From contig NC_134848.1 of NCBI RefSeq assembly GCF_965363235.1, positions 66,034,681-66,098,680 of the forward strand: 64,000 nt of DNA, given 5' to 3'. The position numbers and the translations under genes were made by a program. Positions 47,151-59,609 of this stretch are shown in pieces (positions within the stretch are counted from its first letter, which is position 1; every line of letters starts with the position of its first letter). The notes under the pieces are model-generated. The model was not told the DNA's origin, did no database searches, and was given only the letters and a program-made list of their open reading frames with translations. Source of the stretch: Mytilus galloprovincialis (Eukaryota; Mollusca; Bivalvia; Mytilida; Mytilidae).

Positions 47151-47650
47151 TTCTATAAACCGTTTTTAGTAGACCAGATTTAAGTTATAGTTATTTTTCT
47201 TTGCAACCATGTTAAAAACGAATATGTCAGAATTATTTAACAAATGAGACATAAATTAATTACAAAGGGTTATTATTTTATGTAGCTTTCCTAACAAATG
47301 TCATAGGTTCTTCAACGAAAAATAAATTGACCCCCCGAACGTGGCGTTACACACAAATCAATTAAATTAAATCAAAATGTTCTTTCTGTTCTGACTGATA
47401 CACTTTTTTCAGTTCTGTAAATATTATCAACTCGGTGTTTTTCTGATCTCTTGTCAGGCTTGCCTGTTTTAATTTTGTTAGTCTTATAACACAAATATAA
47501 TCGAAATTACATTAATCGAAAAACATGTACTGATCTCCAATTGATTTCTGCAATAAATATATAAAACAAAGTTTTAACAATGTGATCATGTGTAAATTAT
47601 CATTTTCCGTATTGTTTTATTTGATAAAATATAAATAAGGAATATAACCT
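47151..47650 (+). repeat. 3' flank shared with the Toll-like receptor gene
   Basis: TTCATTCTATAAACCGTTTT at about 47149 matches about 58206, and similarity continues patchily to about 47640/58690. In the intact gene about 720 bases separate the stop from this flank; in the pseudogene they adjoin. Confidence 0.7.
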
Positions 47651-48119
47651 TTACCGTATATACATATGATATTGTATTGTCGTCTACAGCTGCATAACGG
47701 ACATGGAGACCTGAAAATAATATTTGAAATTGATTGTATCACAATTCACGTCCACAGTCCCCGATATAATGAGAGTATTCGAAATAAAGTATACAGCATA
47801 TAAAAGTAATACATAAAGAAAAACAAACTAGTCAACATGAGCACTAACCAGATCAACCTCTCGATGTTCTACACAAGAAGGTTTTCAGAGACTTAAATCA
47901 AATGTAACTGATATAATTAAAAAGCAGAGCACATTAATGATGATAATTGACAAAATATTAAAGCGAGACTTTGGTGGTGTTTTGGGTTTGGTAAAAAATC
48001 TAAATGTTGAATGTTTTCCTTGCAAAGAAGTCTGCAGAATAAGAAACAGACTCTTGTGAATTGAAAAATGAACAAAGTATTGCTATACTCATTAAAGCAC
48101 AACATGAAGATCAAAAACT

Positions 48120-48190
48120 GTGTACGATATCAGGTGCTCCGGAAGGGTAATCAGATCCTGTTTCACATGTGGCACCCGTCGTGTTGCTTA
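48120..48190 (-). repeat. family D tail scrap
   Basis: CAGGTGCTCCGGAAGGGTAA and GTGGCACCCGTCGTGTTGCT match the complement of the family D tail. 47700-48120 and 48200-48640 show nothing else recognised. Confidence 0.6.
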
Positions 48191-48639
48191 TTTTAATATT
48201 TTTTTTCAATTTAGTGCTAATGTACATTTTGATTTTATCATTGATTTTTGTAAGGCTCCTAATTATATAATTTCTTAAAATGTTATCACAAATATCAAGT
48301 ACAGAAATGTTCTTCCTTTTTCGTCATTCAATTTTATTTATATTTTCTGGGGAGGGTGGTTATAAACATATTAATCAAGATTTTTATTATCTCTGTGGTT
48401 TAATCGTAGCACACAGTTTTCTATAAAATGAACATAATCGATTATTTAAAGATTAAAGCTGGACTCTTTGTGCATTGATCCTCTGTACAGGTTCACTTTT
48501 TATCAACGATGGGGGTTTTATGTGTTAAATGTGTTTACAACTTTACTTGAATGATTGCACAATAATCAGGTACTTCTGAAATGTAATAGTGTGTGTCTGT
48601 ATGATTTGAGATTAGCCATGTGTATTGCGATCATTATGT

Positions 48640-50035
48640 ACATATGTGTTTTTACCAATTCACCAACATTCCAACTGACTCCATATTCAGAAAACGACAT
48701 CTGTAACAAACATAAACTTTTAGCTACTGCTGTAAAAGCAGAACCAAAAACAATGAAAGTCCCAACTATGTATTGGCTTCCGAAACTACACAAAACACCT
48801 TACAAATATAGATTTATTTCGTCTTCAAGCCATTGTTCCACTACTAAATTATCTATTCTTCTTACCAGTACACTTGGTATAATCAAAAACCTGATAATAA
48901 ATTGTTCAAATAAGGCCTTCGAAAATAGTGGAATTAATTACTTTTGGAGTGTCAAAAACTCGTTGGAAGTACTTGATAAATTGCATGCTTATATTGGTAA
49001 TTTTGAATCTGTACAAAGTTTTGATTTTTCTACCCTATATACCACATTGCCGCACATTCTCTTTACGAAAAAATTCACACATCTAATTAAATGGGCATTT
49101 AAAAAGTCAGAATGTGAATATATATGTTCAAACTCTTTTAGGTCATTTTTAGTAGCAATAAACAAAAAAACTACATGTATGTCAATTGGACATGCTTTGA
49201 TACTACATCTGCTCTTGAATTTTTACTAGATAACATTTTTGTTCGCTTTGGAGGTTCCGTATATCGTCAGGTTATCGGAATTCCAATGGGGCCTAACTGT
49301 GCACCACTTATTGCGGACCTGTTTTTGTATTGCTATGAGTTACAATTTATGACAAAAATCAGCAAAGACCCATCGAAACAACATCTGATACACAAATTTA
49401 ATAATACTTTTAGATATTTGGATGATATTTTAGCTCTCAATAATGACGACTTCAGTATGTATACTAAGGAATTTTATTCTGTTGAATTTACTTTAAATAA
49501 AGCTAATGCTAACAATGACCACTGCCCTTTCCTCGATCTTGATATATATATCATTAACGGAAAGCTTAATACTAAAATTTATGATAAAAGAGATGTCTTC
49601 TCATTTCCTATCGTTATTTATCAATTTTACAGTGTTTATATATCTCAACTTGTACGATTCGCTCGTGTATGTAACAATGTTTTAGATTTTAACGATAGAA
49701 ATTTATGTATTACTGAAAAATTATTACACCAGGGTTTTCGATATCACAAACTAGTCAAAACATTTACTAAATTTTATCATCGGTATAAGGACATCATTCG
49801 TAAATATAGCTCAACATGCAGACTTCTTATACATTCAGGTATTTCACATCCAATACTTTATGGAAATATTCTTTATAAAGCACAAAAATGTCAGTATTCA
49901 CCTCAGAAGGTAACAAAACCTTTAAATAGACTTATTTAGAAGGGATATAGTTACGATACTGTTGTCAGGTCATTAAAGATTGCATATTTTGGCGTTAAAA
50001 TTGATTCACTTATAGGGTCTTTGCATCGGAACTAA
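48640..50035 (+). pseudogene. Penelope-like reverse transcriptase, frameshifted
   Basis: In order: VPTMYWLPKLHKTPYKYRFI (entry motif), SFDFSTLYTTLPH (first catalytic Asp), a frame change between about 49175 and 49225, VYRQVIGIPMGPNCAPLIAD, the catalytic FRYLDDILALNN (about 49410), PFLDLDIYIINGKLNTKIYD, YSVYISQLVRFARVC and LRNT-like tail motifs. A TAG at 49937 interrupts the end, and the frame continues with KGYSYDTVVRSLKIAYFGVK to a natural-looking TAA at 50035. Compared with the copy at 32.7 kb about 11 residues are missing before YSVYISQL. The protein is not functional. Confidence 0.82.
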
Positions 50036-50690
50036 ACACATTTATTATTAATAAACCAGTTGTTGGCATGACACGGCTTATGTTCTTCTCATATTTGTTA
50101 TGATAGTATGATACTAAACCCCTCAGGGGGGAGGATTGTGCCTGATATTCATATGATTAAGACATAATTTTTCAATCAGTTTAATTGAGGGCCGAAGCTG
50201 GCATGTCAGTTAACTGCTAGTAGTCTGATGTTATTTATGTATTACTGTCATTTTGTTTATTTTCTTTGGTTACATCTTCTGACATCAGACTCGGACTTAT
50301 CTTGAACTGAATTTTAATGTGCGTATTGTTATGCGGTTACTTTTCTGCATTGGCTAGAGGTATAGGGGGAGGGTTGAGATCTCACAAACATGTTTAACCC
50401 CGCCGCATTTTTGCGCATGTCCCAAGTCAGGAGCCTCTGGCCTTTGTTAGTCTTGTATTATTTTACTTTAGTTTCTTGTGTACAATTTGGAGTTTAGTAT
50501 GGGGTTCATTATCACTGAACCAGTATATATTTGTTTAGGGGCCAGCTGAAGGACGCCTCCGGGTGCGAAAATTTCTCGTTGCATTGAAGACCTATTGGTG
50601 ACCTTCTGCTGTTGTCTGCTCTATGGTCGGGTTGTTGTCTCTTTGGCACATTCCCCATTTCCATTCTCAATTTTATTTATTCTGCTATCT
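48640..50690 (+). mobile_element. Penelope-like retroelement, family A (best RT copy, plus 3' tail)
   Basis: This unit holds a nearly complete RT frame (48640-50035) and the family A tail (50160-50690). The tail contains CATTGGCTAGAGGTATAGGG, CAAGTCAGGAGCCTCTGGCC and the terminus CCCCATTTCCATTCTCAATT. It explains RT-less copies at 28975-29380 and 60440-60975 and small scraps elsewhere. The 5' part of the element and any endonuclease domain are missing. Confidence 0.75.
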
Positions 50691-50984
50691 AAGTACAAAT
50701 GGGTTCAGTTCTAAAATTAAGGACAGGAAACAGGAAACAAGAAAACCAAATTTGATTAGATTTTATTTAATATGCATGCTCTGTGCTTTTACCTTTAAAA
50801 AGAAGCTTCGCCTCAGTTATCATAGTAATGAGAATATTTACGTGACATATCAGAGGGGTAATCAGGAGTGTTTATACATGTTCACACTTTATGATGTCTT
50901 AAAACATCTAAATTGGGCAAAGTATAGGGAAATTTTGACCAAATGCAAACGAAAAATGATTATGTAATGTAAATAAAGGCAACA

Positions 50985-51590
50985 GTAGTATACCGCTGTT
51001 CAAAATCATCAATCTATAAGATAAAAAAAGAGAAAAACCAAATCCGGGCTACAAACTAAAACTGAGGGAAACGTATCAAATATAAGAGAACTAAGGCACA
51101 ACAGAGACACAACATCGAAAAGTAACACACACAAAAACGAACTATAATGTAACTATAATGTAACAATGGCCATTTTCCTGACTTGGTACGGGGAATTTCA
51201 TGAAAAAATGGTGGGTTGAACCTGGTTATGTGGCATGCCAAACCTCCCGCTTTAATGGCAGTGTTAATAATAACATTGAAATGACAACATGACACAATGC
51301 TACAATAAATAAATGAATGGGAGAAAATATAGGACAGAAAAAATATAGGACAGAAAAAAAAATGAATAATAGCCATCAAAAGGTAACAGGTTCATAACTA
51401 TTTTTATTCGCCAGACGCGCCGTACGTCCACACAAAACTATGCTCAGATGAAAAAAGTTTGAAAGCCATAACAACTACAAGACAACAATCAAAACCAAGG
51501 AGTAAACCAAAGGACATTTACATCAACAGTTGTGAGGCCAGGGTTATCCGCCTGGGACAAAAACATCATTATTATCAAGAATAATACATA
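50985..51590 (-). repeat. family B tail (minus) followed by the 11398-type repeat
   Basis: 50985-51390 starts with the complement of the family B terminus (AGGCAACAGTAGTATACCGC) and includes GTTGAACCTGGTTATGTGGC. 51400-51590 has CCAGACGCGCCGTACG and belongs to the repeat first seen at 11398. Confidence 0.65.
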
Positions 51591-51929
51591 GTTTTGCAAA
51601 CAGTAAATTTTATAAAATGACTATATAATAGATAAAAGTCTTGTGATATGTCACCTACGAACCCTTTAACAAGATGATGAAGGATGCTTAAAACATGCAG
51701 ATAGAATGGCACTAACTTTTCATGAGTTATCGGATTAAAGATATCCTTTTCAACTAGATGTGGTTGCAAATGGACATATACCGTATTACTTAGCAGTTGA
51801 CCAATCAGAAAACATTTACTGTTGGTGGAAAGAAGATTGAGTGATATTGGTTTTTTTTTTTTTACCAAATTCATACCTCTGGTTGAAAATATATTACCTT
51901 TATATAAATAAAAAATAAAATTGTGTTAT

Positions 51930-52180
51930 AAAATAAGGAACACGACGGGTGCCACTTGTGGAGCAGGATCGGCTTACCCTTCAGGAGCACCTGAGATCAC
52001 CCCTAGTTTTTTGGTGGGGTTCGTGTTGCTTATTCTTTAGTTTTCTATGTTGTGTCATATGTTTTATTGTTTGTCTGTTTGTCTTCTTTCATATTTATTC
52101 AAACAATGTCAGTTTATTTTCGACTTATAAGTTTGACTGTCCTTCTGGTATCTTCCGTTCCTCTTCTATTAATAAGTTTA
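51930..52180 (+). repeat. family D tail without RT
   Basis: ACACGACGGGTGCCACTTGT, GGAGCACCTGAGATCACCCC and GTTTGACTGTCCTTCTGGTA follow the family D tail order. 52180-54003 holds no recognised gene. Confidence 0.65.
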
Positions 52181-54003
52181 TTAATAGTTTAATGACATGT
52201 TGCTGTGTTGTTTGTTATGTTTGATGAGTATGCTGGCAATTTTATATAAGTGTATTGTTTTCTCTAATGTATTTTGATGTATTCTTTTCACAATTGATTG
52301 GTTATTAAAAGGTACAAATTGTATGACCAATGACATCCGGCTAGGAAGCCAAATGATTACACTATTATTGAGCATAAAAACCAAATGGAGATTCTGAAAT
52401 AAAATTGTCAACTTCTGGCTCAATGGATAGCATACTTATTTCTGAATTAACACTCAAAAAGTTATAATATCTTTTTCATATGAACTCCGATGTGATCCTC
52501 AAGCTCCTGACCATTTCAAGTTTAAGAAATATATCCCTTGTAAAATGTTATCAAGATTGAGTTATTGAATTCTCGTTATAGTGTGTATCATTAAAGAAGG
52601 GTTTTTACTTTACACTAAACCTAGTGGTAATAAATATAATACAGTTATAAATTTGACGAAATGTAAATCACAAAACAGCATATGCGATATTGCAATTAGT
52701 TTATTCCATACATTAAATCATGACTACTTACTTTGATTGGTAAAAAATCAAATATGGATAAGTTGGGTTATATTTATTTAACATACATATGCTTCATTGT
52801 ATTGTTAAAAAAAAACTCTAAAATTTATTCATGCATCAACTCCTATATATCTGAGCGTCTGCATGGAACCGTGTCTTTCAATCCTAAATTATTAATTTTA
52901 AATACCATTTTGTATTTATTCTTTTTTATTGCTATTTGTTTGATATAATTTGTATTTCTATTCTTGTTTTTGGTAATAAATTCTCTATTCTGTTAAACCC
53001 ATTAGCGAACCTGTTGAATAATACCTGATGTGTTACAGGTGTAAAAGCGAAAATATGCAAAAGCAAACACAAAACATGTAAAATTATTCTAAGTGGAGTG
53101 ATGAAAAATAATTTTATTGCATTAGTATAAGGAACACTTCCTCAAATTCATTCTATGGAATTGTGTCAAGGAAATAGATATGAACTAATATAACGTTGTA
53201 TAAAGTTCAAAAGTACAGGAAATTAGTTTTATGGGAATCGTTGAACGTAAAGAGATGTAAGTATGCTTTATGATTGTAAAACTAACTAAAGTATTTGTTT
53301 GTCATGAGTGATCTGCCATATATTGATATTTGCTAACAAGATGTAATACAACTGGGAATTTGATCATATTAAGACTTGCACATGGTAACTATTATCTGTT
53401 TCTTGAATAATTACACCTTCAAATTAGGCTTGTTATAAACGAAATGTCACGGAATAAAACATCAACTTTTTTACAAGTATGTTGTTTACAGAGTCAATAA
53501 ACTAAGATACGATTCATGCTTACTTATTGATAGTTGAATTGCATTATTCTCAAAGATTGTCATTTAATCGATTTAGCAGAATCTTTTATATTTGTGTTAT
53601 ACAGGTATGTGTAACAGTATTGTCTTTAACATGTCAATACTAATAATTTTGCATTACACAAGTTTGTGCTTTTCTGAAACTGTTTATAGCGACTTCTTCA
53701 AATCTTTTGCATGTGAATTCTGATTCAGACAAATCTCATGGGTTTAATAATATTTTAATGGTGACAGGCTGACAGCAATTGCAGTCGTTCTTCGTCATAA
53801 CCATGTTGGAACAGTGTTTTTTTGTGTTTTGTTTTTGTTTTTTGTGAAAGAGAGAGACCCTGATTAATGAGGTAAGTGATCATATCTCTCGAAATAAATA
53901 AAAAGATCCTGAAGCAGACCATTTGGGTTAGCTATTTAAATATCCTTAACATATTATTCACTGCAATTAAAGAGATGCAAGACCTTACGGAAAGGTAGAT
54001 TAT

Positions 54004-54462
54004 ATGGGGACGAAGTCCCCAATAACAGTAGAAAATTCAATAAAAAAAAAAATTCGGGAAAATTTCCCGAATTTTTCATTGTACTAATGAACTCAAAATC
54101 GTTCAAATTTTTTTGTGTCGTGTTTTGAAATCCCGGACCTGCGCAGAAATGTACAATGTACTTCCTTTTTCCGGTCTCGTTTGTATGAAACTTTGAGTAA
54201 AATATATATTTATCAGTCTAGTATAAAATAGGAAGGAACGTGCAATACCAATTTCATTTTTAATAATTCCTTGATATGAAAAAACGTTACCTGATGATAG
54301 CGTTTCTTTGTTTACATTCCATATGACGTCATAATTTAAATAACGTCACAACTAAAATCCCTAACAACAGAATCAAAATCGGAAACGTTACGGTATTTCC
54401 GTTTCTTCTTTTTAACAAATATTTGAGTTACAAAAAATAATTCATACAGACTTCGTCCCCAT
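54004..54462. mobile_element. 459-bp MITE-like element
   Basis: Perfect 14-bp terminal inverted repeats ATGGGGACGAAGTC and GACTTCGTCCCCAT bound the unit. Near the left end ATTCGGGAAAATTTCCCGAAT is a palindrome. It has no coding capacity. Confidence 0.8.
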
Positions 54463-54573
54463 TTACAGGTAATGCCTGCCTCATATTATTTTTGAAGCGT
54501 AAGCACATAGACAAAATTATCAAACAACTTAAGAATGAAGACCTAGATTAAGGGCAATAAATCTTTATTTAGT

Positions 54574-55350
54574 TATCAAAGGTACCAGGATTATAATTTA
54601 GTACGCCAGACGCGCGTTTAAATTATCAGTATGTTTGTGTCAAACATTTTCATAAATATATTTAAAGCGTCTAGGTTACAAGGATAATTACGAATCCGTT
54701 TCAGATAAACGCTCAAAATACATTAATGAAATATGACTTTAACAAACGCATGACTGATTTAAAAAGTTATTTTCAAGGTTTACCCCCTTAAGATTGTACT
54801 GAGCCAGATTAAAAATTTGAGATAAACAGCATCCAAAAAAAGGGTGTCTCAAAAAGTTAACATTGTAGATTTCGATACCTTTAATTTGATTATTTCAGAT
54901 AATATCACCTTTTTTGTTTTGTTCTTTTTCTTACGTTCTCACCATAATCATACAACAAGTAATCGGAAACTGTTGGTTGGCTGGAGTTTTTTTTCTGCTT
55001 TGATTAACAACTCTCTCAGTTGTTTATTGCTTACTTTGTCAATGTTTCTAATTTGTCCATGAACTATACTTTACTAATTGCGATGACTCTAGAATTGCTA
55101 CTTTTGTTTCTGTTGTGTTTTGTTGTTTTTTTTTAATCTGATCTTAATATACACACTCTATGTAATCAATGTGTCGGTTTGTTATTATGTATCACTAGTG
55201 TCGCAGGTTAAGGGAAGATTAAGCAATCACAAACGTCTTTAACCCAGACACATTTTGTATGTGCCTATCTCGAGTCGAAGTGTTATTAACTTAAATTGTA
55301 TGTATTGAAATGTATACATTTATATATATATATTTATTTTATTTTTTGTA
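54574..55350. other. upstream region of the Toll-like receptor
   Basis: 54574-54620 is a scrap of the 11398 repeat. 55195-55280 resembles an eroded family A tail. The rest is AT-rich. A splice acceptor TTTATTTTTTGTAG ending at 55351 suggests a 5' UTR intron whose first exon I cannot place. Confidence 0.45.
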
Positions 55351-55371
55351 GTTAAAAGGCTATTTGGAACA

Positions 55372-57486
55372 ATGAAATGTGTACTGCGAATTCTACTTTT
55401 TTCAATACTATGTAGAATACAAATTTGCATGAACGACCTAACATACTTTCATCAATGTTCATTTGACTTCAAATGCAAATGCAAAAAAGAAAAGCAGTTT
55501 ATATATGTTGATTGCTCAAGCCAAGAAATAGCTGTTATACCACGCTTCCCATCTAATGTCAAAACTTTAAATCTGAGTAACAATACGATTCGATCTATAA
55601 AGGACTATACATTTGACAACCTCGCTTATCTCATAGATCTCGATCTGGCGGGAAATAATCTTCAGGCAGAGAGGGTAGAACGATATGCTTTTGAAGGTCT
55701 AAATCAACTACGACGTCTTACAGTTGCAAACAATGATATTGCTGTGATTCATTTACCTGAAGGAATATTCAAACCGTTGGAGTTTTTGTTGTATTTGAAT
55801 ATACGACATAATGCAATTACTGATAATCCTCAGGGCAAAATTATTGGTGATCTTCGAACCTTAGAAACTCTTGAGGTTGATATCATCATGGAACCATATA
55901 TTGATAGTCTATTTGGAGAGGGCGTATCATTGCTCGTTAGACTAACACGATTAGTTTCGGGTCTTTGCGGTGTTTATACGTTAGGAAGAATGTCTTTTGA
56001 GTATCTAGAGCAATTAGAACATATTGATATTTCAAGTTGTCCTATAACAAGTATTATGCTCGGTGCTTTCAGCAACATGAACCATCTGAAGTATTTGAAA
56101 ATACGTTTTCGAAAACAGTATCATTCCTCTATTGTCGACCAAATATTTCAAGATCTACAGACAACCTCAATAGATACTTTAATACTGGAACGAACATTTT
56201 TTACAGCAGTTATGTTCCCATATGATGTATTTTACTACTTAAATAACACCAGTATAAGAAGTTTACAAATAACAGACAACATATTCCCGCCTACAAATAG
56301 GACTTATATATTTAGATATCTTCCTACTTCGCTTCGACATTTGGATTTTTCAAACGATGGATTGAGACAGTTATCAATTTATATGCCCTACTTACTAAGT
56401 ATGAATCTTCGAAATAATTCTTTAGGAAGATTTCTTGCAGGCCATTCATATATGCTCTCTTCAAAGACAGATTTGCAAAGCGTAGATATTTCAATGAACA
56501 ATATTCATTATTTGACATTTGCACTATTCCATAACAACGTCCGTCTTGAAGTAATAAATTTAAGTCAGAACCATCTAATTGACATAACATTTGACACTTC
56601 ACATTTATTGTCAATTCAAATTTTAGATTTGTCGGATAATTCAATCACACATTTCAATGAGACAATCATCAATGCTTTTACTACTCTTTTCAAAGCTACC
56701 GATCTAAAAATAGATCTTACTAACAACATGTTGGAGTGTAGTTGTAATACGGTTAAATTCCTCCGCTGGGTGTTGGATCATAATAAGCGGTTTTTGAACC
56801 AGGAACGCTACATGTGCAAATTTGAAAATGGTAATATTGCTGACCTCACATCCTTAAAAAAAACAGTCAACCAAATACAAAAGGAATGTTCTTCATATAC
56901 AACATTGATTGTTTGTGTGTCCGTTGGAATATTTGCAGCCATTTTAGTTTTATGTTCTGGTTTAATTTATCGACATCGATGGACACTTCGTTACATGTAT
57001 TACACGACAAAAAGTAAATATTATCGTTATAAACCAGTCGAAATGGACGACATATACTCTTTTAACGCCTTTGTCTCATATTCTGATAAAGAAAAAGATT
57101 TTATCATAAATGAATGGATTCCAAATATTGAACAAGCATGTGACATAAAACTATGCATCCATCAACGAGACTTTCTTCCGGGAGAAGATATTACTGTAAA
57201 TATAACGAACGCCATCCGCGAGAGTAAGAAGACCGTGTGTATCGTTACACGGTCGTTTCTTGATTCTTATTACTGTATATTTGAATTTAATATGGCAAGA
57301 ATGGAAAGCATTTACTCTAGGGGAGGACGCAGTACCATATTCCTGGTATTCTATGAAAACATACAACCAAAAGATCTTCCTCTGGTTATGTTAGAACTCG
57401 TTCAACAACAGTCATACATAGAATATCCTCATGATCAGCAAGGAAATGTTGTATTCTGGGAGAAAATCAAAGAAGTGCTCGGATAA
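55372..57486 (+). CDS. Toll-like receptor (LRR, TM, TIR), intact
   Basis: A 704-residue type I membrane receptor in one uninterrupted coding exon. The start at 55372 gives a signal peptide (about residues 1-20), followed by a Cys-rich LRR N-cap (Cys 29, 35, 37, 49). About a dozen LRRs follow (for example VKTLNLSNNTIRSIKDYTF, LRHLDFSNDGL, IQILDLSDNSI). One LRR C-cap (NMLECSCNTVKFLRW) lies before a TM helix at about 509-532. The TIR domain (about 562-704) has box 1 YSFNAFVSYSD, box 2/BB loop HQRDFLPGEDI with the signalling Pro present, and the FW box near the end. A single C-terminal Cys cluster places it with single-cluster (V-type) TLRs. It should sense ligands through LRRs and recruit MyD88-like adaptors. 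An acceptor at 55351 implies a spliced 5' UTR. AATAAA lies at 57795. Confidence 0.95.
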   Translation: MKCVLRILLFSILCRIQICMNDLTYFHQCSFDFKCKCKKEKQFIYVDCSSQEIAVIPRFPSNVKTLNLSNNTIRSIKDYTFDNLAYLIDLDLAGNNLQAERVERYAFEGLNQLRRLTVANNDIAVIHLPEGIFKPLEFLLYLNIRHNAITDNPQGKIIGDLRTLETLEVDIIMEPYIDSLFGEGVSLLVRLTRLVSGLCGVYTLGRMSFEYLEQLEHIDISSCPITSIMLGAFSNMNHLKYLKIRFRKQYHSSIVDQIFQDLQTTSIDTLILERTFFTAVMFPYDVFYYLNNTSIRSLQITDNIFPPTNRTYIFRYLPTSLRHLDFSNDGLRQLSIYMPYLLSMNLRNNSLGRFLAGHSYMLSSKTDLQSVDISMNNIHYLTFALFHNNVRLEVINLSQNHLIDITFDTSHLLSIQILDLSDNSITHFNETIINAFTTLFKATDLKIDLTNNMLECSCNTVKFLRWVLDHNKRFLNQERYMCKFENGNIADLTSLKKTVNQIQKECSSYTTLIVCVSVGIFAAILVLCSGLIYRHRWTLRYMYYTTKSKYYRYKPVEMDDIYSFNAFVSYSDKEKDFIINEWIPNIEQACDIKLCIHQRDFLPGEDITVNITNAIRESKKTVCIVTRSFLDSYYCIFEFNMARMESIYSRGGRSTIFLVFYENIQPKDLPLVMLELVQQQSYIEYPHDQQGNVVFWEKIKEVLG

Positions 57487-58207
57487 AGGACAAATTATGA
57501 TAAAGGCCGTTTCTGGACCCCATTTTCAAGAATTTTAAAACATTGAAGTTAGAACCGGCCATCCAGCTGTTGGAAATAACTGCAGTATCTACTCGTCCAC
57601 ATAGCACATTAATATATTATTGTGCTATGTGCTCAAATCTGTGCAAACTACGACTTTGAAAAGGCCAAAAACGACGAAAAGTGTAAAAACTCTACAATTT
57701 AATTATGTTCGGAGACGACATTTGACATCAGCACCAACGTAGTCCATCCAAATATTTTCAACCATCAACTATTTTCTTATGTATCTTTCAATTAATAAAA
57801 TATCATGGTGGTCTACGTTGGTGCTCATGTCCTAATTTGTTTTCAATGCTAAATTTTAGACCTTCTATGGCAAAAATCACAAACTGTTATACGTTGCTAG
57901 GCAATATTTCTGTTGCTAGGTTGTTGCTAAGCATTTAAACTGAAATTTAATCAACTATTCATTTGCAACTCAAATTTATTTTTAAACAAACAATTCTATT
58001 TTCAGTTATGCTAGTTATAATGAGAAAGCCCTGCATTAGTGATGATTAAGCTATATGAAAAAGCCGTTGCTATGCAACTTTCCTTTCACCGGACCACAAA
58101 AAAATAATCTGTTTTGTTTAGTTTTGATACAAAGGATATCAATCATCTGTATATAAACTTATTCTGGAAGGGGGCCAAAAACGCCCCTGATCATACCTTG
58201 TCCTATA
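57487..58207 (+). other. Toll-like receptor 3' region, absent from the pseudogene
   Basis: These about 720 bases directly follow the stop codon. In the pseudogene copy the corresponding sequence passes straight from CTCGGA to TTCATTCTAT. The segment contains the foldback at 57724-57832 and a poly(A) signal. Confidence 0.7.
57724..57832. repeat. 109-bp foldback
   Basis: AGCACCAACGTAG near the left end and CTACGTTGGTGCT near the right end are perfect complements within imperfect arms of about 25 bases. The AATAAA of the receptor gene lies between the arms. Confidence 0.8.
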
Positions 58208-58699
58208 CCAATTCATTCTATAAACCGTTTTTTGAAGATCTAATTTGAGTAACAGTTATTTCTCTTTGCCGCCTTGTTGCAAGTTGATGTGTCCGTCTTC
58301 TTTGATGAAAAAACAAAAATAATATCAAAATCAAAAGGCTAATAATATGTATCTTCCGAATGCAGTAAGTTCTCTCCACAATAACAAACACTGACCACAT
58401 AGTAGTGCTAAAAGTGGCGTTAAACATTAATTTACTGCAAAGTTGTTTTCTAAACAATAAAAACTTTTTAGCCTTGTAAATATTGTCACATCGTTGGTTT
58501 GATAATCTCTTGTCTGCTTGTTTTAATTGTGATATACTTGGGGTTTTTTTTTTTAAATTATTCGACAAAGCACTATTTCGACAACAATTTATTGATTTAT
58601 AATATTTCTGCAAACAAAATTCAAAACAACTTGTTTACCATTTGATAATATGTAAATAATCATTAACTGCATTATTGTCTTTCAAAAAAAATGGATAAC

Positions 58700-59600
58700 T
58701 GTTATTTCATTTGTTATATTGCATAGATGTGTTAAATATACACTGCTGCGGAACGAACGTGCACATATGCAAATCACACTTCGAAAACATTGTAATTCGC
58801 CGTTTAACAATTTAAAGGATTTATGAGTCATTTTTAATGTTCAATTTTGTCTCTTCTGGAACAATGACAACTAATCCAAGGAAAGGTTATAAATTTTAGA
58901 GATGTGCAATTTCCCAATTGGTACGAAATTCTAAATAAAGTATTAAAAAATATATTTATTTCAAACAACATATGATGACAATGTAAACACCAGCCACATC
59001 TGGTTCAGTGTAAAACATTTGGACCAAGACCTATGTATATCTGACTCGCAGATTGCGTTTTAAAAATGTGTATGCGAGCAAACAGTATACTCAAGTAAAC
59101 CACAAATAAGCAAAGTATTTGTGAACGCTGTAGGCCTAGAGTAAAGATTACTTGCATTTTAAAATTTATATAAAACATTGAATTTTATTTTACTAAACAA
59201 AATGTGGCGGAGTTATCTGTAATTATGAACGATTGTACATTTGTACTTTGACCTTTTTTTTTTTGCTAATAAAAGTATTTCCTTGACAAGTGTTTTTTTT
59301 TCTCAAATACACATCCAACTGTAACTAAAATATCAAAGTATAATATATCATCAATTACTGCATGACATTAACTCGATCGGATCTAAATAATGATCAATTC
59401 ATTGCACTAATTTATTTGAACTATCAAAGGTAGTGATAAACCTTGAGAGGTATATATATCAAGTCAGAACAATAGGGATGTGTTTGCATTTCATGCAACC
59501 TTTACTTGAAAACAGTCTAATCGACATGAACGCAACATAGATCAAACATTCACGATCGATTATGCTTTTAGATCAGATTTAGAGGCTCGAATAAAATGTA
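58700..59600. other. AT-rich stretch without recognised features
   Basis: No gene-like frame, tRNA or known repeat is seen here. Confidence 0.4.
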
Positions 59601-59609
59601 GTTGAAACA

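Noticed and set aside
50623..50967. 114-codon plus ORF
   Set aside because: Its first third is the family A tail terminus and the rest has no recognisable domain.
51056..51379. 107-codon minus ORF
   Set aside because: Same family B tail as above, read in its sense direction; not conserved among copies.
58218..58613. 131-codon minus-strand ORF with a hydrophobic run downstream of the Toll-like receptor
   Set aside because: The homologous flank at 47.2-47.6 kb does not keep the frame, and the composition fits chance in AT-rich DNA.
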